The notes below the pieces were generated by a model. That model saw nothing but the letters and a program-made list of their open reading frames with translations, was not told the origin of the DNA and searched no databases. A stretch of 64,000 nucleotides of DNA from Bradyrhizobium amphicarpaeae. Its GTDB lineage: Bacteria > Pseudomonadota > Alphaproteobacteria > Rhizobiales > Xanthobacteraceae. Positions 17,446 through 26,290 of this stretch are shown here, one piece after another (the stretch's first letter is position 1; the number at the start of each line of letters is the position of its first letter). The stretch lies in the NCBI RefSeq assembly GCF_002266435.3, contig NZ_CP029426.2, positions 6,912,001 to 6,976,000 on the forward strand. Reading direction: 5' to 3'. The translations under genes and the position numbers were made by a program.

Positions 17446-19272
17446 TCAGTTGCAAACCTCGGCATTGGCGTCGTTGCCGGGACCGCCACCGCCGCGATAT
17501 TCGAGATGGCAGCCGCGGTTGACCGGGCGGCAGCCGGTGTTGTTGCAGTACATCTGCCCGCCCCCCGAACGACGGCTGGCGCCGGCTGCGGCGGCAATGC
17601 CAGCCGCACCATCATAACCACCCGCAGCTCCGGCAGTGGTATCACCGGCCTGACGACGCTGCCGGGCGGGACGCTCGTCACCGTCGTCGCGCTTCGCCGT
17701 TGCGGGCTTGGCCGGCTTGGCGGCGCGCTGTTTCTCGCACTCGTTATCGTCGTTGACCGCGTAGCCTTCGCGGCAGACGATTTTCGTGCACTTGTCGCCA
17801 TCGGCCTTGAAACCGTGCTCGCAGACCAGCGGGCAGACCCGCGACGGCTTGGCCTTGACTGCATCCAGCGCGTCCGTGCTTGCCACCTTCACGTCGAGCT
17901 TGGTGCCGGCATAGCGGTTGAACTGCGACAGCGAGCGCTGCGATGACGTATTCCAGTTGCCGTCGGCCTGCCCGGAGTAGCAGCCGACGCGGCCGAGCTC
18001 GGTCTGCACCGTGCGGCTGAGATCGGCCGGCGCGGTCGCCGGCGTCAGGGAGGCGACGTTGGTGCCGGCCGGGCTCGCCGTGCTGGTCGGCGCAGCGCTC
18101 GGCGCTGCGGCGGCGAGGTTGACGCGCTGCTGCTCGGCGGCAGCGGCCTGCTGCTGCGCCTGCTCCTTGGCCTTCTGCGCGGCGAGCTGCGCCTGCTCGG
18201 CGGCCTTCGCATCGGCCGCCGCCCTGACCTGTGCATCCTTCTGCGCGCCAAGCGCGGCGAGACGATCGCGTTCTGCCTCGGCCTGTTTCGCCTTCTCGGT
18301 GGCAGCCGCGTGGGCCTGCTCGGCACCAATCTTCTCGACTTGAAGCTTGGCGAGGCTCGCATAGAAGCCATCGGGATGCTGGGCGAGGAAGGCAGCCCAC
18401 GCCGCCTTGTTGCCGACCTGGAGCGCGAGCTCGTAATCGCGGCGGATGTCGGCCTGCGGGTTCGGCGCGGGCGCAACGGTTGCTGCGGCCGTCACCTTGA
18501 CCGGAACCAGCGGCACGTCCTCACCACCGAGCGAACCGTAAACGAACGGCTCCTGCTTGTTACCGGTCGACTTGAGCACGTCATCACGCACGAAGCCGAA
18601 GGCGCGGCGGACATCGAGACCCGGCGTCGCCAGATGCTTCGACAACGCGACCGTAAATGGGCTGTTGGCGCCGTCACCGTCCTGGGCCGTGAAGCCGGCC
18701 TTGGCCGAATAGGCGATCAGGGTGTTGGGGCTGGTCGGCTCGACCTGGGCGAGGCCCCGACCGATGCCGCGCGAGGCCACCGTGCGTTTCATGGTCTTGC
18801 CGAACGGATTGTCGCGGCAGGCATCCAGGATCACCAGACGGAGCTGCTTGGCAGGTTCGACCGCGACCAGAACGCGGTCGAGGGACAGCGCTTCGTCATA
18901 GACGTCGGTGTCGCGCTCGAGCTTGGCATCGACAGGAATCAGATAGTTCGAGCCCTCGACCTCGATGCCGTGGCCGGCATAGTAGACCACTGCGATGTCG
19001 GCGCTTCGGGTCGCGTCGGCGAACTCGCGCAGCACGCGCCGCGTCTCCTGCGCCGACAAATCGTGCCGGGAATCGACGACATCGAAACCGGCGTCCTTCA
19101 GTGTCTTCGCCATCACCGCACCGTCATTGACGGGGTTGGCGAGCGACGGCGCGTGCTGATACGCCGAGTTGGCGATCACCAGAGCGACCCGCTTTCCGGC
19201 GAAAGCGGGCCCGGCGCCGAACAGCAACGCGGCAGCGAGGAGGAGAGGGCAAAGTCTGAGCAGATTGCGCAT
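17446..19272 (-). CDS. Secreted caspase-like (peptidase C14) protein with coiled-coil and Cys-rich tail
   Basis: A 608-residue protein. A signal peptide (about 1-26, ending GAGPAFAGKRVAL) is followed by a caspase-fold domain (about 27-260). This carries the His in VYYAGHGIEVEGS and the Cys in LVILDACRDNPFG, so the catalytic dyad is intact. Residues about 290-410 form a long Ala/Gln/Glu-rich coiled coil. A small region resembling a peptidoglycan-binding or cyst-like fold follows (TVQTELGRVGCYSGQADGNW). The tail has Cys-rich segments (VCPLVCEHGFKADGDKC, MYCNNTGCRPVNRGC). I chose ATG 19272 because GGAAG precedes it and it starts the signal peptide. It is probably periplasmic or secreted. Substrate is unknown. 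Confidence 0.9.
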   Translation of the reverse strand: MRNLLRLCPLLLAAALLFGAGPAFAGKRVALVIANSAYQHAPSLANPVNDGAVMAKTLKDAGFDVVDSRHDLSAQETRRVLREFADATRSADIAVVYYAGHGIEVEGSNYLIPVDAKLERDTDVYDEALSLDRVLVAVEPAKQLRLVILDACRDNPFGKTMKRTVASRGIGRGLAQVEPTSPNTLIAYSAKAGFTAQDGDGANSPFTVALSKHLATPGLDVRRAFGFVRDDVLKSTGNKQEPFVYGSLGGEDVPLVPVKVTAAATVAPAPNPQADIRRDYELALQVGNKAAWAAFLAQHPDGFYASLAKLQVEKIGAEQAHAAATEKAKQAEAERDRLAALGAQKDAQVRAAADAKAAEQAQLAAQKAKEQAQQQAAAAEQQRVNLAAAAPSAAPTSTASPAGTNVASLTPATAPADLSRTVQTELGRVGCYSGQADGNWNTSSQRSLSQFNRYAGTKLDVKVASTDALDAVKAKPSRVCPLVCEHGFKADGDKCTKIVCREGYAVNDDNECEKQRAAKPAKPATAKRDDGDERPARQRRQAGDTTAGAAGGYDGAAGIAAAAGASRRSGGGQMYCNNTGCRPVNRGCHLEYRGGGGPGNDANAEVCN

Positions 19273-19450
19273 GACACGACTTCCGAAATTCAGGCCATCT
19301 GGCCCCTTTGGGATCGCTTTAGCAGGATCTGGTGCCGGCACTTGTGATGGAGGTCACGAAGGCCGTGCCGGCGACGACCAGAGAGCCCCCTTAGTTTGTC
19401 GCACCAGCGCGGTCGCGGTTCGCCGGCCGATGCGGGCGAACCGGTTTCCC

Positions 19451-19879
19451 TCAGACAACCCCGATATGCCCCCGATATTGCGGCAGATCGTCCGTAATGT
19501 CATGCCAGGGCGCCTTCGAGCCCACGAAGATGTGGGCGCTCGGCCGGATCGAGGGGGCATCGACCAGGGTTCCCATGGCGACATGAACCCATTGTCCTTC
19601 CCGCACTCGAGAATAGAGCAGCGAGCCGCATCGCCCACAATGGGCATCATGGGTCGTGTCGTCGCCGAAGATCATCCTCTGGTCGCCGCCCCGGACAATG
19701 CGGAGCTTGTCCTGCGCGATGCCGGCGAACGGCTTGAACGCGGAGCCGGTGGTGCGACGGCAGTTCGAACAATGGCAGTTCATCGCATAGGAGAACGCGT
19801 CGACGACTTCGAACCGCACGGTGCGGCAGTAGCATTCGCCGATCAGGATACGAGCGTTCGAAGTTTCTGATCCGGTCAT
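19451..19879 (-). CDS. GFA/CENP-V family zinc protein
   Basis: A 142-residue protein of the glutathione-dependent formaldehyde-activating (GFA) family. Zinc ligands are visible as GECYC (about 16), CHCSNCRRTTGSAF (about 36) and HCGRCGSLLY (about 82). Members bind two zinc ions. Few have proven enzymatic roles. The ATG at 19879 has GAGGGTGTTGG upstream; a longer in-frame start at 19915 lacks one. It is divergent from the NTF2-like gene at 19975. Confidence 0.88.
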   Translation of the reverse strand: MTGSETSNARILIGECYCRTVRFEVVDAFSYAMNCHCSNCRRTTGSAFKPFAGIAQDKLRIVRGGDQRMIFGDDTTHDAHCGRCGSLLYSRVREGQWVHVAMGTLVDAPSIRPSAHIFVGSKAPWHDITDDLPQYRGHIGVV

Positions 19880-19974
19880 TCCAACACCCTCGCGCGATTG
19901 GCGAGAGACACCCATAGCGCATTTCGATGTGTACGACTAAGTTCCGCCCAAGCCATCATTCAAAAGGATGACCC

Positions 19975-20349
19975 ATGAGCCAGAACCGTTCGAGCGTCGA
20001 AGCCGTCGTGCAATCCTATTTCGACGGGCTTTACGAGGGCGACGCCGAGAAGCTCGGCACCATCTTCCATCCCTCCGCTGACTTGCGCTGGGTCGAGAAG
20101 GGCGAGCTCCAGGTCCTGACCGTGCCCGACTGGCTCGACCGCGTCCGCAAACGCGCCTCCGCCAAGGCCGAAGGCAAGCCGCGCGAGGATTTCATCGTCA
20201 CCATCGACCGTTCGGACGACAAGACCGCCTTCATCAAGGTGCGATGTCAGCTGCCGCCGCGTTTCTTCACCGACTACTTGGTCGCGATGAAGCTCGCCGA
20301 CGGCTGGCAGATCGTGTCGAAGTCGTATCGTTATGATCTGAGGGAGTGA
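19975..20349 (+). CDS. NTF2-like (SnoaL/lumazine-binding type) protein
   Basis: A 124-residue protein with the cone-shaped NTF2-like pattern. It starts with the helix SVEAVVQSYFDGLYEGDAEK, then LGTIFHPSADLRWV, and ends with a series of strands closing with DGWQIVSKSYRYDL. Such proteins are often small isomerases, hydrolases or ligand binders. None of the catalytic residues specific to a named enzyme is apparent. AAGGA precedes the ATG. Confidence 0.8.
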   Translation: MSQNRSSVEAVVQSYFDGLYEGDAEKLGTIFHPSADLRWVEKGELQVLTVPDWLDRVRKRASAKAEGKPREDFIVTIDRSDDKTAFIKVRCQLPPRFFTDYLVAMKLADGWQIVSKSYRYDLRE

Positions 20350-20418
20350 GAGCGGCAAAGCCTTCCACAGTCCGACTTGGGAGGCATTCTCTTAGGAGTG
20401 AGCCCAACTCTAGCCACA

Positions 20419-20505
20419 CGTCATTGCGAGGAGCTCTTGCGACGAAGCAATCCAGAATCCCTCCGCGGAGAGATTCTGGATTGCTTCGCTGCGCTCGCAA
20501 TGACA
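20419..20505. repeat. Palindromic intergenic repeat, family D
   Basis: CGTCATTGCGAGGAGC at the left is mirrored by GCTCGCAATGAC at the right. Inside, GCAATCCAGAATC and GATTCTGGATTGC are exact complements around CCTCCGCGGAGA. It is a near-perfect hairpin of about 85 bp between the NTF2-like and beta-lactamase genes. It is the common RPE-type element of Rhizobiales. Confidence 0.85.
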
Positions 20506-20558
20506 GCGCAAATAGCGAGTCCGTTTTAGCTCGACCTTCGCTCGCCTGAAAGCCTCCC

Positions 20559-21428
20559 ATGCCGCTCGATCGCCGTTCCCTGCTCGCCTCGCTATGCTGG
20601 ATCGCCGCCTCCCCCGCGTTGGCCGCCGAACCTCCAGCGGAACTCGAAACCTATGAGCGCGAGAGCGGCGGACGGATCGGGGTCTATGCGGAGAACCTTG
20701 CGACCGGCAAGAAGCTCGCCTGGCGCGCCGACGAGCGTTTCGTGATGTGCTCGACCTTCAAGGCCTCGCTCGCGGCCTGCGTGCTGGCTCGGGTCGATCG
20801 CGGCGAAGAGAAGCTTGCGGCCACGATCGCTTACGGCAAGGCCGACCTGCTGGAGTATGCGCCGGTCGCCAGGCAGAACCTTGCGGCCGGCGCGATGTCG
20901 GTCAGCGACATGTGCAAGGCGATCGTCGAGCTCAGCGACAATACCTGCGCAAATCTGCTGCTGGCGCGGATCGGCGGCCCCGCCGCGCTCACCGCGTTCT
21001 GGCGCTCGCTCGGCGACACCACCTCGCGGTTGGATCACAACGAACCCGAACTCAACCGCTCGCCGCCCGGCGATCCCCATGACACCACGACGCCGGCAGC
21101 GATGGCGGGAAATTTGCGGCGCCTGGTGGTGGGCGAGGCACTGACGCCAGCCTCGCGTGGCCTGCTCACGGAGTGGATGGTGAACTGCAAGACCGGCGCC
21201 AACCGGCTGCGCGGCGGCCTGCCCGCAGGCTGGACCATCGGCGACAAGACCGGCAACAACGGCAAGGACGCTTCGGGCGACATCGCGGTCGCCTGGCCCA
21301 GACCCGACAACAAGCCCGAGACGCCGATCCTGATCACGGCCTATACCCAGGGCGGCACGCCGAACGCGGCGCAGATCGAAGCCGCCTTTGCACGCATCGG
21401 GCGGATGGTGGCCGAACGCCTGGCGTAA
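20559..21428 (+). CDS. bla: Class A beta-lactamase
   Basis: A 289-residue serine beta-lactamase that hydrolyses beta-lactams in the periplasm. The N-terminus (MPLDRRSLLASLCWIAASPALA) is a Tat/Sec-like signal. The active-site motifs are complete: STFK (Ser70 equivalent), SDN (130 loop), EPELN (Glu166 region) and DKTGNN (234 loop). A cysteine sits immediately before the catalytic serine (MCSTFK). This is also seen in class A carbapenemases, but the partner cysteine after KTG is absent here, so no disulfide. It is probably chromosomal in origin, as no mobile element is adjacent. The hydrolysis spectrum is not readable. Confidence 0.95.
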   Translation: MPLDRRSLLASLCWIAASPALAAEPPAELETYERESGGRIGVYAENLATGKKLAWRADERFVMCSTFKASLAACVLARVDRGEEKLAATIAYGKADLLEYAPVARQNLAAGAMSVSDMCKAIVELSDNTCANLLLARIGGPAALTAFWRSLGDTTSRLDHNEPELNRSPPGDPHDTTTPAAMAGNLRRLVVGEALTPASRGLLTEWMVNCKTGANRLRGGLPAGWTIGDKTGNNGKDASGDIAVAWPRPDNKPETPILITAYTQGGTPNAAQIEAAFARIGRMVAERLA

Positions 21429-21476
21429 GCGGCACGCATTGACGCAGCCGTCGCTTCCGGGTCAAGACAGACCATC

Positions 21477-23084
21477 ATGGAAGCGAAATTTCAGACCTTT
21501 CTCATCCTGCTCGCCGTACTGGCAGGCGTGGCTCTCGCCGCGCGGCGCTTCAACATCGCCCCTGCCATCCTGCTGATGCTGGCTGGCGTCGGCCTCGCCT
21601 TCGTGCCGGGCATGCCGGCGGTGGAATTGCCGCCGGAACTGGTGCTGCTGATGGTGCTGCCGCCGCTGATCTACTCGGCCAGCGTCGCCATGAGCTGGCG
21701 CGAGTTCCGGAAGAATCTGCGCCCCATCGTGCTGCTCGCGGTCGGTGCCGTGATCTTCACTGCGGCGCTGGTGGCGGCCGCCACGCACTACATGATCGGC
21801 CTGCCCTGGACCATCGGCTTCCTGCTCGGCGCCATCGTCGCGCCGCCCGACGTGGTGGCGCCGCTCGCGATCGCGCGCCGGCTCAACATGCCGCGACGGC
21901 TCCTGGTCATCCTCGAGGGTGAAGGGCTCGCCAATGATGCCACGGCGCTGATCCTCTACCGCTTCGCGCTGGCCGCGATCATGGTCGGGCATTTCTCGCT
22001 GCCGCTGGCGGCCGGCGAGTTCCTCCTCATCGTCGCCAGCGAGATCGCCTTCGGCATTGGCGTCGGCTGGCTCTCCCTTCGCTTCCGCAAATGGTCCGGG
22101 GATCCGCAGGTCGAGCTGACGCTGTCGTTGATCACCCCCTACGTCTCCTACTGGCTGCCCGAGCATCTCGGCGGCTCCGGCGTGATCGCGACGGTGGCCT
22201 GCGGTCTCTATGTGAGCTGGAACGGCCCGCTGCTGATCTCGTCGGCGACGCGCCTGCAAGGCATCTTCTTCTGGGACCTCGTTATCTACCTGATCGAGGG
22301 CGTACTGTTCCTGCTCACGGGCTTCCAGATGCGGGCGCTCTACGAGAAGTCGAAGGCGTTCCCGCTCGACGACATCCTGATCGCAACCGCATTGGTCCTG
22401 GTCATCATCGTGACCGCACGCTTTGCCTGGCTCTATCCCGCAACCTACCTGCCGCGGATGCTCAGCAAGTCGCTGCGCAAGCGCGATCCGGCGCCGCCAT
22501 GGCAGTGGCCGTTCGTGCTCGCCTTCACCGGCGTGCGCGGGGCGGTGTCGCTCGCGGCCGCGCTGGCGCTGCCGTTCACGCTGCCCGACGGCGATGCATT
22601 TCCGTACCGCGACCTGATCCTCTTCGTGGCCTTCGGCGTCATCTTCGTCACGCTGATCGGCGTCGGCCTGACGCTGCCGCCGGTCGTGCGCTGGCTCGGG
22701 GTCGCCGAGGCCGGCCGCAACGAGCATGCCGCCGAGCACGAGGCCGAGATCGCGGCGAGACGCCAGGCCCTCGATGCCGCGTTGAAATCGCTCGACGCGC
22801 TGACCGAAGAGAAGGACGTCTCCGACGAAGTGATGCGGCTGCTGCGCGCCCGCCATGAGATCCGTATCAGTCAGCTGCCCGATTCACTCGACCCCACCCA
22901 CCACGACGTCTCCGCCGCCGGCACCGCGCTGACCCGCGACCTGATCGCCGCCGAACGAAAATTCATCCACGATCTCCTGCGCGACGGCCAGATTACCGAC
23001 GAGACGCGGCGGCGGATCGAGCGCGATCTGGATCTGGAGGAGGCGAGCCTGGCGAACCGCGAGTATCGGCGGATGCCACTGTAG
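21477..23084 (+). CDS. CPA1-type Na+/H+ antiporter
   Basis: A 535-residue inner-membrane cation/proton antiporter of the CPA1/NhaP-like family. About 12 helices span residues 5-405. The exchange-site motifs are GAIVAPPDVVAPLAIARRL (about 120) and EGEGLANDATALILYRFA (about 145), equivalent to the conserved aspartates of this family. FTGVRGAVSLAAALALPF is the later conserved helix. A cytoplasmic tail of about 120 charged residues follows and is probably regulatory. It likely serves pH and sodium homeostasis. Confidence 0.93.
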   Translation: MEAKFQTFLILLAVLAGVALAARRFNIAPAILLMLAGVGLAFVPGMPAVELPPELVLLMVLPPLIYSASVAMSWREFRKNLRPIVLLAVGAVIFTAALVAAATHYMIGLPWTIGFLLGAIVAPPDVVAPLAIARRLNMPRRLLVILEGEGLANDATALILYRFALAAIMVGHFSLPLAAGEFLLIVASEIAFGIGVGWLSLRFRKWSGDPQVELTLSLITPYVSYWLPEHLGGSGVIATVACGLYVSWNGPLLISSATRLQGIFFWDLVIYLIEGVLFLLTGFQMRALYEKSKAFPLDDILIATALVLVIIVTARFAWLYPATYLPRMLSKSLRKRDPAPPWQWPFVLAFTGVRGAVSLAAALALPFTLPDGDAFPYRDLILFVAFGVIFVTLIGVGLTLPPVVRWLGVAEAGRNEHAAEHEAEIAARRQALDAALKSLDALTEEKDVSDEVMRLLRARHEIRISQLPDSLDPTHHDVSAAGTALTRDLIAAERKFIHDLLRDGQITDETRRRIERDLDLEEASLANREYRRMPL

Positions 23085-23106
23085 ACCATCCGTCAGTGCG
23101 ACAAAC

Positions 23107-23910
23107 CTACCGCTTCGCGCAAAACTGCCCTATGGCCGACGCCACGGCCGCCGCAATCGTCTCGTGCCGATCCGGCGAGTTCATCGCCATTTCCTCGTCG
23201 CGGTTGATGATGGAGCCGGCTTCGAGCAGCACGGCCGCACTGCTCGTCCGCGAGAGAACGACGAGCCCGTCATAGCGATAGACGCCGACATCCTTGTCGA
23301 GCAACTGACGGCGGTAACGACCCATCACCGGCAAGGTGTACTGGCTGGCATAGTGCAGGCCCTGCTCCTTCAACTGCCTGCCGATCATCCGGGCCAGCAT
23401 CAGGCTGGTGGCGAAGTGCGAGTTCTGCCGCGACACGAACAGGGAGTGGCCCGAAAAGCGGTCGCTGAAATAGCTCTTCGCGCCATCGAACTCCCAGGTC
23501 TCCAGCAATGTGTCCGGGACCGAATCATGGTGGATCGACAGGAACAGATCGGCTCGGCCGTCGTTCGCGGCACTGACCCGCTTGAACAGGCTCGGCCGCG
23601 CCTTGCCGTCGGTGACCAGCAGGCGGGTTGCGGCAAAGCCTTCGTGCCTGAGTTTGGACGTGACCAAGCTCGCGAGCCTGAAATTGAAGCCGAACTCGGG
23701 ATCATTGCGAGCGCTCAGCGCGCCGTAGGAATCCGGGGTGTGGCCGACATCCACGACGATTCGAAATTTGCGCGGCTCACATGCCTCCGGCGCGGCCGCT
23801 CTCGACCTCGCCTTCGCAAGCTTGGGCGCGCCGGCTGCCCACGCAACGTCGATCGGCGAAAGCAAAAGCGGGATCAGCGAAACCGCGATAGCACGCCACG
23901 ACGTTCTCAC
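23107..23910 (-). CDS. N-acetylmuramoyl-L-alanine amidase (Amidase_3)
   Basis: A 267-residue zinc amidase that cleaves stem peptides from peptidoglycan. A signal peptide covers about residues 1-25 (WRAIAVSLIPLLLSPIDVAWA). The Amidase_3 domain (about 48-262) shows the zinc ligands VDVGHTPDSYGA, the Glu in PEFGFNFRLA and SIHHDSV, plus the catalytic Glu in VLLEAGSIIN. The start is a GTG at 23910. It overlaps the TGA of the upstream dioxygenase gene as GTGA, so the two may be translationally coupled, although their functions are unrelated. Confidence 0.92.
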   Translation of the reverse strand: MRTSWRAIAVSLIPLLLSPIDVAWAAGAPKLAKARSRAAAPEACEPRKFRIVVDVGHTPDSYGALSARNDPEFGFNFRLASLVTSKLRHEGFAATRLLVTDGKARPSLFKRVSAANDGRADLFLSIHHDSVPDTLLETWEFDGAKSYFSDRFSGHSLFVSRQNSHFATSLMLARMIGRQLKEQGLHYASQYTLPVMGRYRRQLLDKDVGVYRYDGLVVLSRTSSAAVLLEAGSIINRDEEMAMNSPDRHETIAAAVASAIGQFCAKR

Positions 23911-24803
23911 ACCGGCCGCTCCCCCTTCACCGTCACCCGCGTCCCCGAGCGCGTATGCGGCCAGTAGTCCCACATCGCGCGGTGCTGGGTGCAGCGGTTG
24001 TCCCAGAACGCGATGGCGTTCTCGGTCCAGCGGAAGCGGCACTGGAACAGCGGGTTTTCGGCGTGCTGGTAGAGATAGGCGAGCATCGCGTCGCTCTCGT
24101 CGCGCGGGACGCCGTTGATGTGGCGGGTGAAGCCGCGGTTGACGTAGAGCGCCTTCTTGCCGGTGACCGGATGCGTGCGCACCACCGGATGCTCGGCGCT
24201 CGGATAGGACGGGCGGTCGGCAACGCCATAATTCGCGTAGAGTCCGCGATAAATCGGCTCGCCATCATGCAGCGCGGTGAGGCCATCGAGATAGGCCTTC
24301 ATCCGGTCCGACAGCGCCTCGTAGGCCGCATACATGTTGGCGAACAGCGTGTCGCCGCCGCGTGGCGGGCATTGCTTGATGTAGAGGATCGAGCCCATCG
24401 GCGGCTCGAGATCGCAGGACACGTCGGAATGCCAGCCCTCGCCATTGGCGCGCGGCGAGTTCTTGTCGGCATAAATCTTCATCAGCGCGGGGTCTTCGTC
24501 TTCGTGCGGGGCGGCCGGATGAAAATGCAGCTCGCCGAACTTGCGGCCGAAGGCGAGATGCTGCTGCGGCGTGATGGTCTGGTCGCGGAAGAAGATGACG
24601 AGGTTTTCGGCGAGCGCGCGATGGATCTCGTCCATCTGCCGGTTGGGGCGGGCATCGCCGTCGACGAGCGCGCCGATGTCGACGCCCGAGATTTCCGCAC
24701 CGATGATGGGCGTGAGCTTTTCGACCGCGATGGTCTCGTAAGGCACGCCGTCATCGGACGTGTGGCGGTAACGCGGGCCCTGCTTGCCGGCGAGTGAGCT
24801 CAT
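23907..24803 (-). CDS. TauD/TfdA-family alpha-ketoglutarate-dependent dioxygenase
   Basis: A 298-residue non-haem iron dioxygenase. The metal triad is visible: GWHSDVS (His and Asp, about 120) and TQHRAMWDYWP (His, about 275). RSGTRVTV carries the 2-oxoglutarate arginine. Length and layout match TauD/TfdA enzymes, which oxidise taurine, alkylsulfonates, phenoxyacids or similar. Substrate cannot be assigned. The ATG at 24803 gives family length, and longer frames run into repeat DNA. It overlaps the amidase start by four bases. Confidence 0.92.
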   Translation of the reverse strand: MSSLAGKQGPRYRHTSDDGVPYETIAVEKLTPIIGAEISGVDIGALVDGDARPNRQMDEIHRALAENLVIFFRDQTITPQQHLAFGRKFGELHFHPAAPHEDEDPALMKIYADKNSPRANGEGWHSDVSCDLEPPMGSILYIKQCPPRGGDTLFANMYAAYEALSDRMKAYLDGLTALHDGEPIYRGLYANYGVADRPSYPSAEHPVVRTHPVTGKKALYVNRGFTRHINGVPRDESDAMLAYLYQHAENPLFQCRFRWTENAIAFWDNRCTQHRAMWDYWPHTRSGTRVTVKGERPV

Positions 24804-24836
24804 GGCGGTTCTCCCGATCGTTTTGATTGGGGCCAT

Positions 24837-24926
24837 CGTAGCTCGGATGGAGCGCAGCGCAATCCGGGAATGGTTTCTTGGCTCGCGCGAAGGCCCCGGA
24901 TTTCGCTGCGCTCCATCCGGGCTACG
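24837..24926. repeat. Palindromic repeat, family C (GTAGCYCGGATGGAGCGCAGC type), copy 1
   Basis: CGTAGCTCGGATGGAGCGCAGC at the left is mirrored by GCTGCGCTCCATCCGGGCTACG at the right. The whole forms a roughly 90-bp hairpin upstream of the dioxygenase gene. The same outer sequence is at 42241-42312 and forms part of each spacer of the 57-59 kb array. The rest of the gap up to 24994 holds no gene. Confidence 0.85.
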
Positions 24927-24994
24927 ATCGCGCAAAAAATAAGGCGGGCTTCGCTTCGCGAACCCGCCTTACGATTCCGATGTGTGGAAGACGC

Positions 24995-26278
24995 CTACTC
25001 CGCCGCCGTCACCGGCACCTTGGCGCCCTGGCCATAACGCTGCTCGATATAGTCGATCACCAGCGCCTTGAAATCGGCGGAGATGGTCGGGCCGCGCAGC
25101 GTGCGGAACTTCTTGCCGTCGACGAACACAGGCGCGGCCGGGGCTTCGCCGGTGCCGGGCAAGGAGATGCCTATATTGGCGTGCTTGGATTCGCCGGGCC
25201 CGTTGACGATGCAGCCCATCACCGCGACGTTGAGCTCTTCCACGCCGGGGTATTTCGTCTTCCAACTCGGCATCTCGTCGCGGATGAAATCCTGGATCGA
25301 GCGTGCCAGCTCCTGGAACGTGGTCGAGGTGGTGCGGCCGCAGCCGGGGCACGCCGCGACCAGCGGCACGAAGGTGCGGAAACCCATCGTCTGCAGCAGC
25401 TCCTGGCCGACCTGCACCTCGCGGGTGCGGTCGCCGCCGGGCTCCGGCGTCAGCGAGATGCGGATGGTGTCGCCGATGCCCTGCTGCAAGAGGATACCGA
25501 GCGCGGCGGAGGAGGCCACGATGCCCTTGGTGCCCATGCCGGCCTCGGTGAGACCGAGGTGGATGGCGTAGTCGGAACGCGACGCGAGATCCTGATACAC
25601 GGCAATCAGATCCTGCACCGCCGAGACTTTTGCGGAGAGGATGATGCGGTTCTTGGGCATGCCGAGCTCTTCGGCGCGCGCCGCCGAGAGCAGCGCGGAC
25701 TGCACCATGGCTTCGCGCGTCACCGCGCGCACGTCGCGGGGATTGGCGGACGCGGCGTTCTCGTCCATCAGCTTGGTCAGCAGTTCCTGGTCGAGCGAGC
25801 CCCAATTGGCGCCGATGCGGACCGGCTTGTCGTTCTTGTTGGCGATCTCGATGATGTCGGCGAACTGGGTGTCGCGCTTGTCCTTGAAGCCGACATTGCC
25901 GGGATTGATGCGGTACTTGGCGAGCGCCTCGGCGCAGGCCGGATAGGCCGCGAGCAGCTTGTGGCCGATATAGTGGAAGTCGCCGATCAGCGGCGTGGTG
26001 ATACCGCGCTTGGCGAGGCCGTCGCGAATATGCGGAACGGCGGCAGCGGCTTCCTCGCGATCCACGGTGATGCGGACCATTTCGGAGCCGGCGCGCGCGA
26101 GCGCTGCGACCTGGGCAATGGTACCGTCGATGTCGGCGGTGTCGGTGTTGGTCATCGACTGCACGACGATCGGCGCGCCGCCGCCGACGGCGACGTCGCC
26201 GACCTTGACCTGGGTGGTGTGATGGCGCGGCGCGGGGCCCGCGATGTCGGAATCGATGGTGGTTTCGGGCTTGTTCAT
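24995..26278 (-). CDS. ispG: 4-hydroxy-3-methylbut-2-en-1-yl diphosphate synthase
   Basis: A 427-residue iron-sulfur enzyme (GcpE) of the MEP isoprenoid pathway that converts MEcPP to HMBPP. The TIM-barrel part shows [19 protein letters not shown] and RINPGNVG. The C-terminal part has the [4Fe-4S] ligands [10 protein letters not shown] and [10 protein letters not shown] (three Cys and one Glu). Length is normal for the flavodoxin-type bacterial enzyme. I start at the ATG 26278; a TTG three codons upstream (26287) is also in frame. It lies 12 bp downstream of the EamA gene on the same strand. Confidence 0.97.
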   Translation of the reverse strand: MNKPETTIDSDIAGPAPRHHTTQVKVGDVAVGGGAPIVVQSMTNTDTADIDGTIAQVAALARAGSEMVRITVDREEAAAAVPHIRDGLAKRGITTPLIGDFHYIGHKLLAAYPACAEALAKYRINPGNVGFKDKRDTQFADIIEIANKNDKPVRIGANWGSLDQELLTKLMDENAASANPRDVRAVTREAMVQSALLSAARAEELGMPKNRIILSAKVSAVQDLIAVYQDLASRSDYAIHLGLTEAGMGTKGIVASSAALGILLQQGIGDTIRISLTPEPGGDRTREVQVGQELLQTMGFRTFVPLVAACPGCGRTTSTTFQELARSIQDFIRDEMPSWKTKYPGVEELNVAVMGCIVNGPGESKHANIGISLPGTGEAPAAPVFVDGKKFRTLRGPTISADFKALVIDYIEQRYGQGAKVPVTAAE

Positions 26279-26290
26279 GGGGTCCAAATA

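Noticed and set aside
20559..21428. Acquired, mobile resistance gene
   Set aside because: Base composition matches the neighbours and no insertion sequence, integron or other mobility gene is adjacent.
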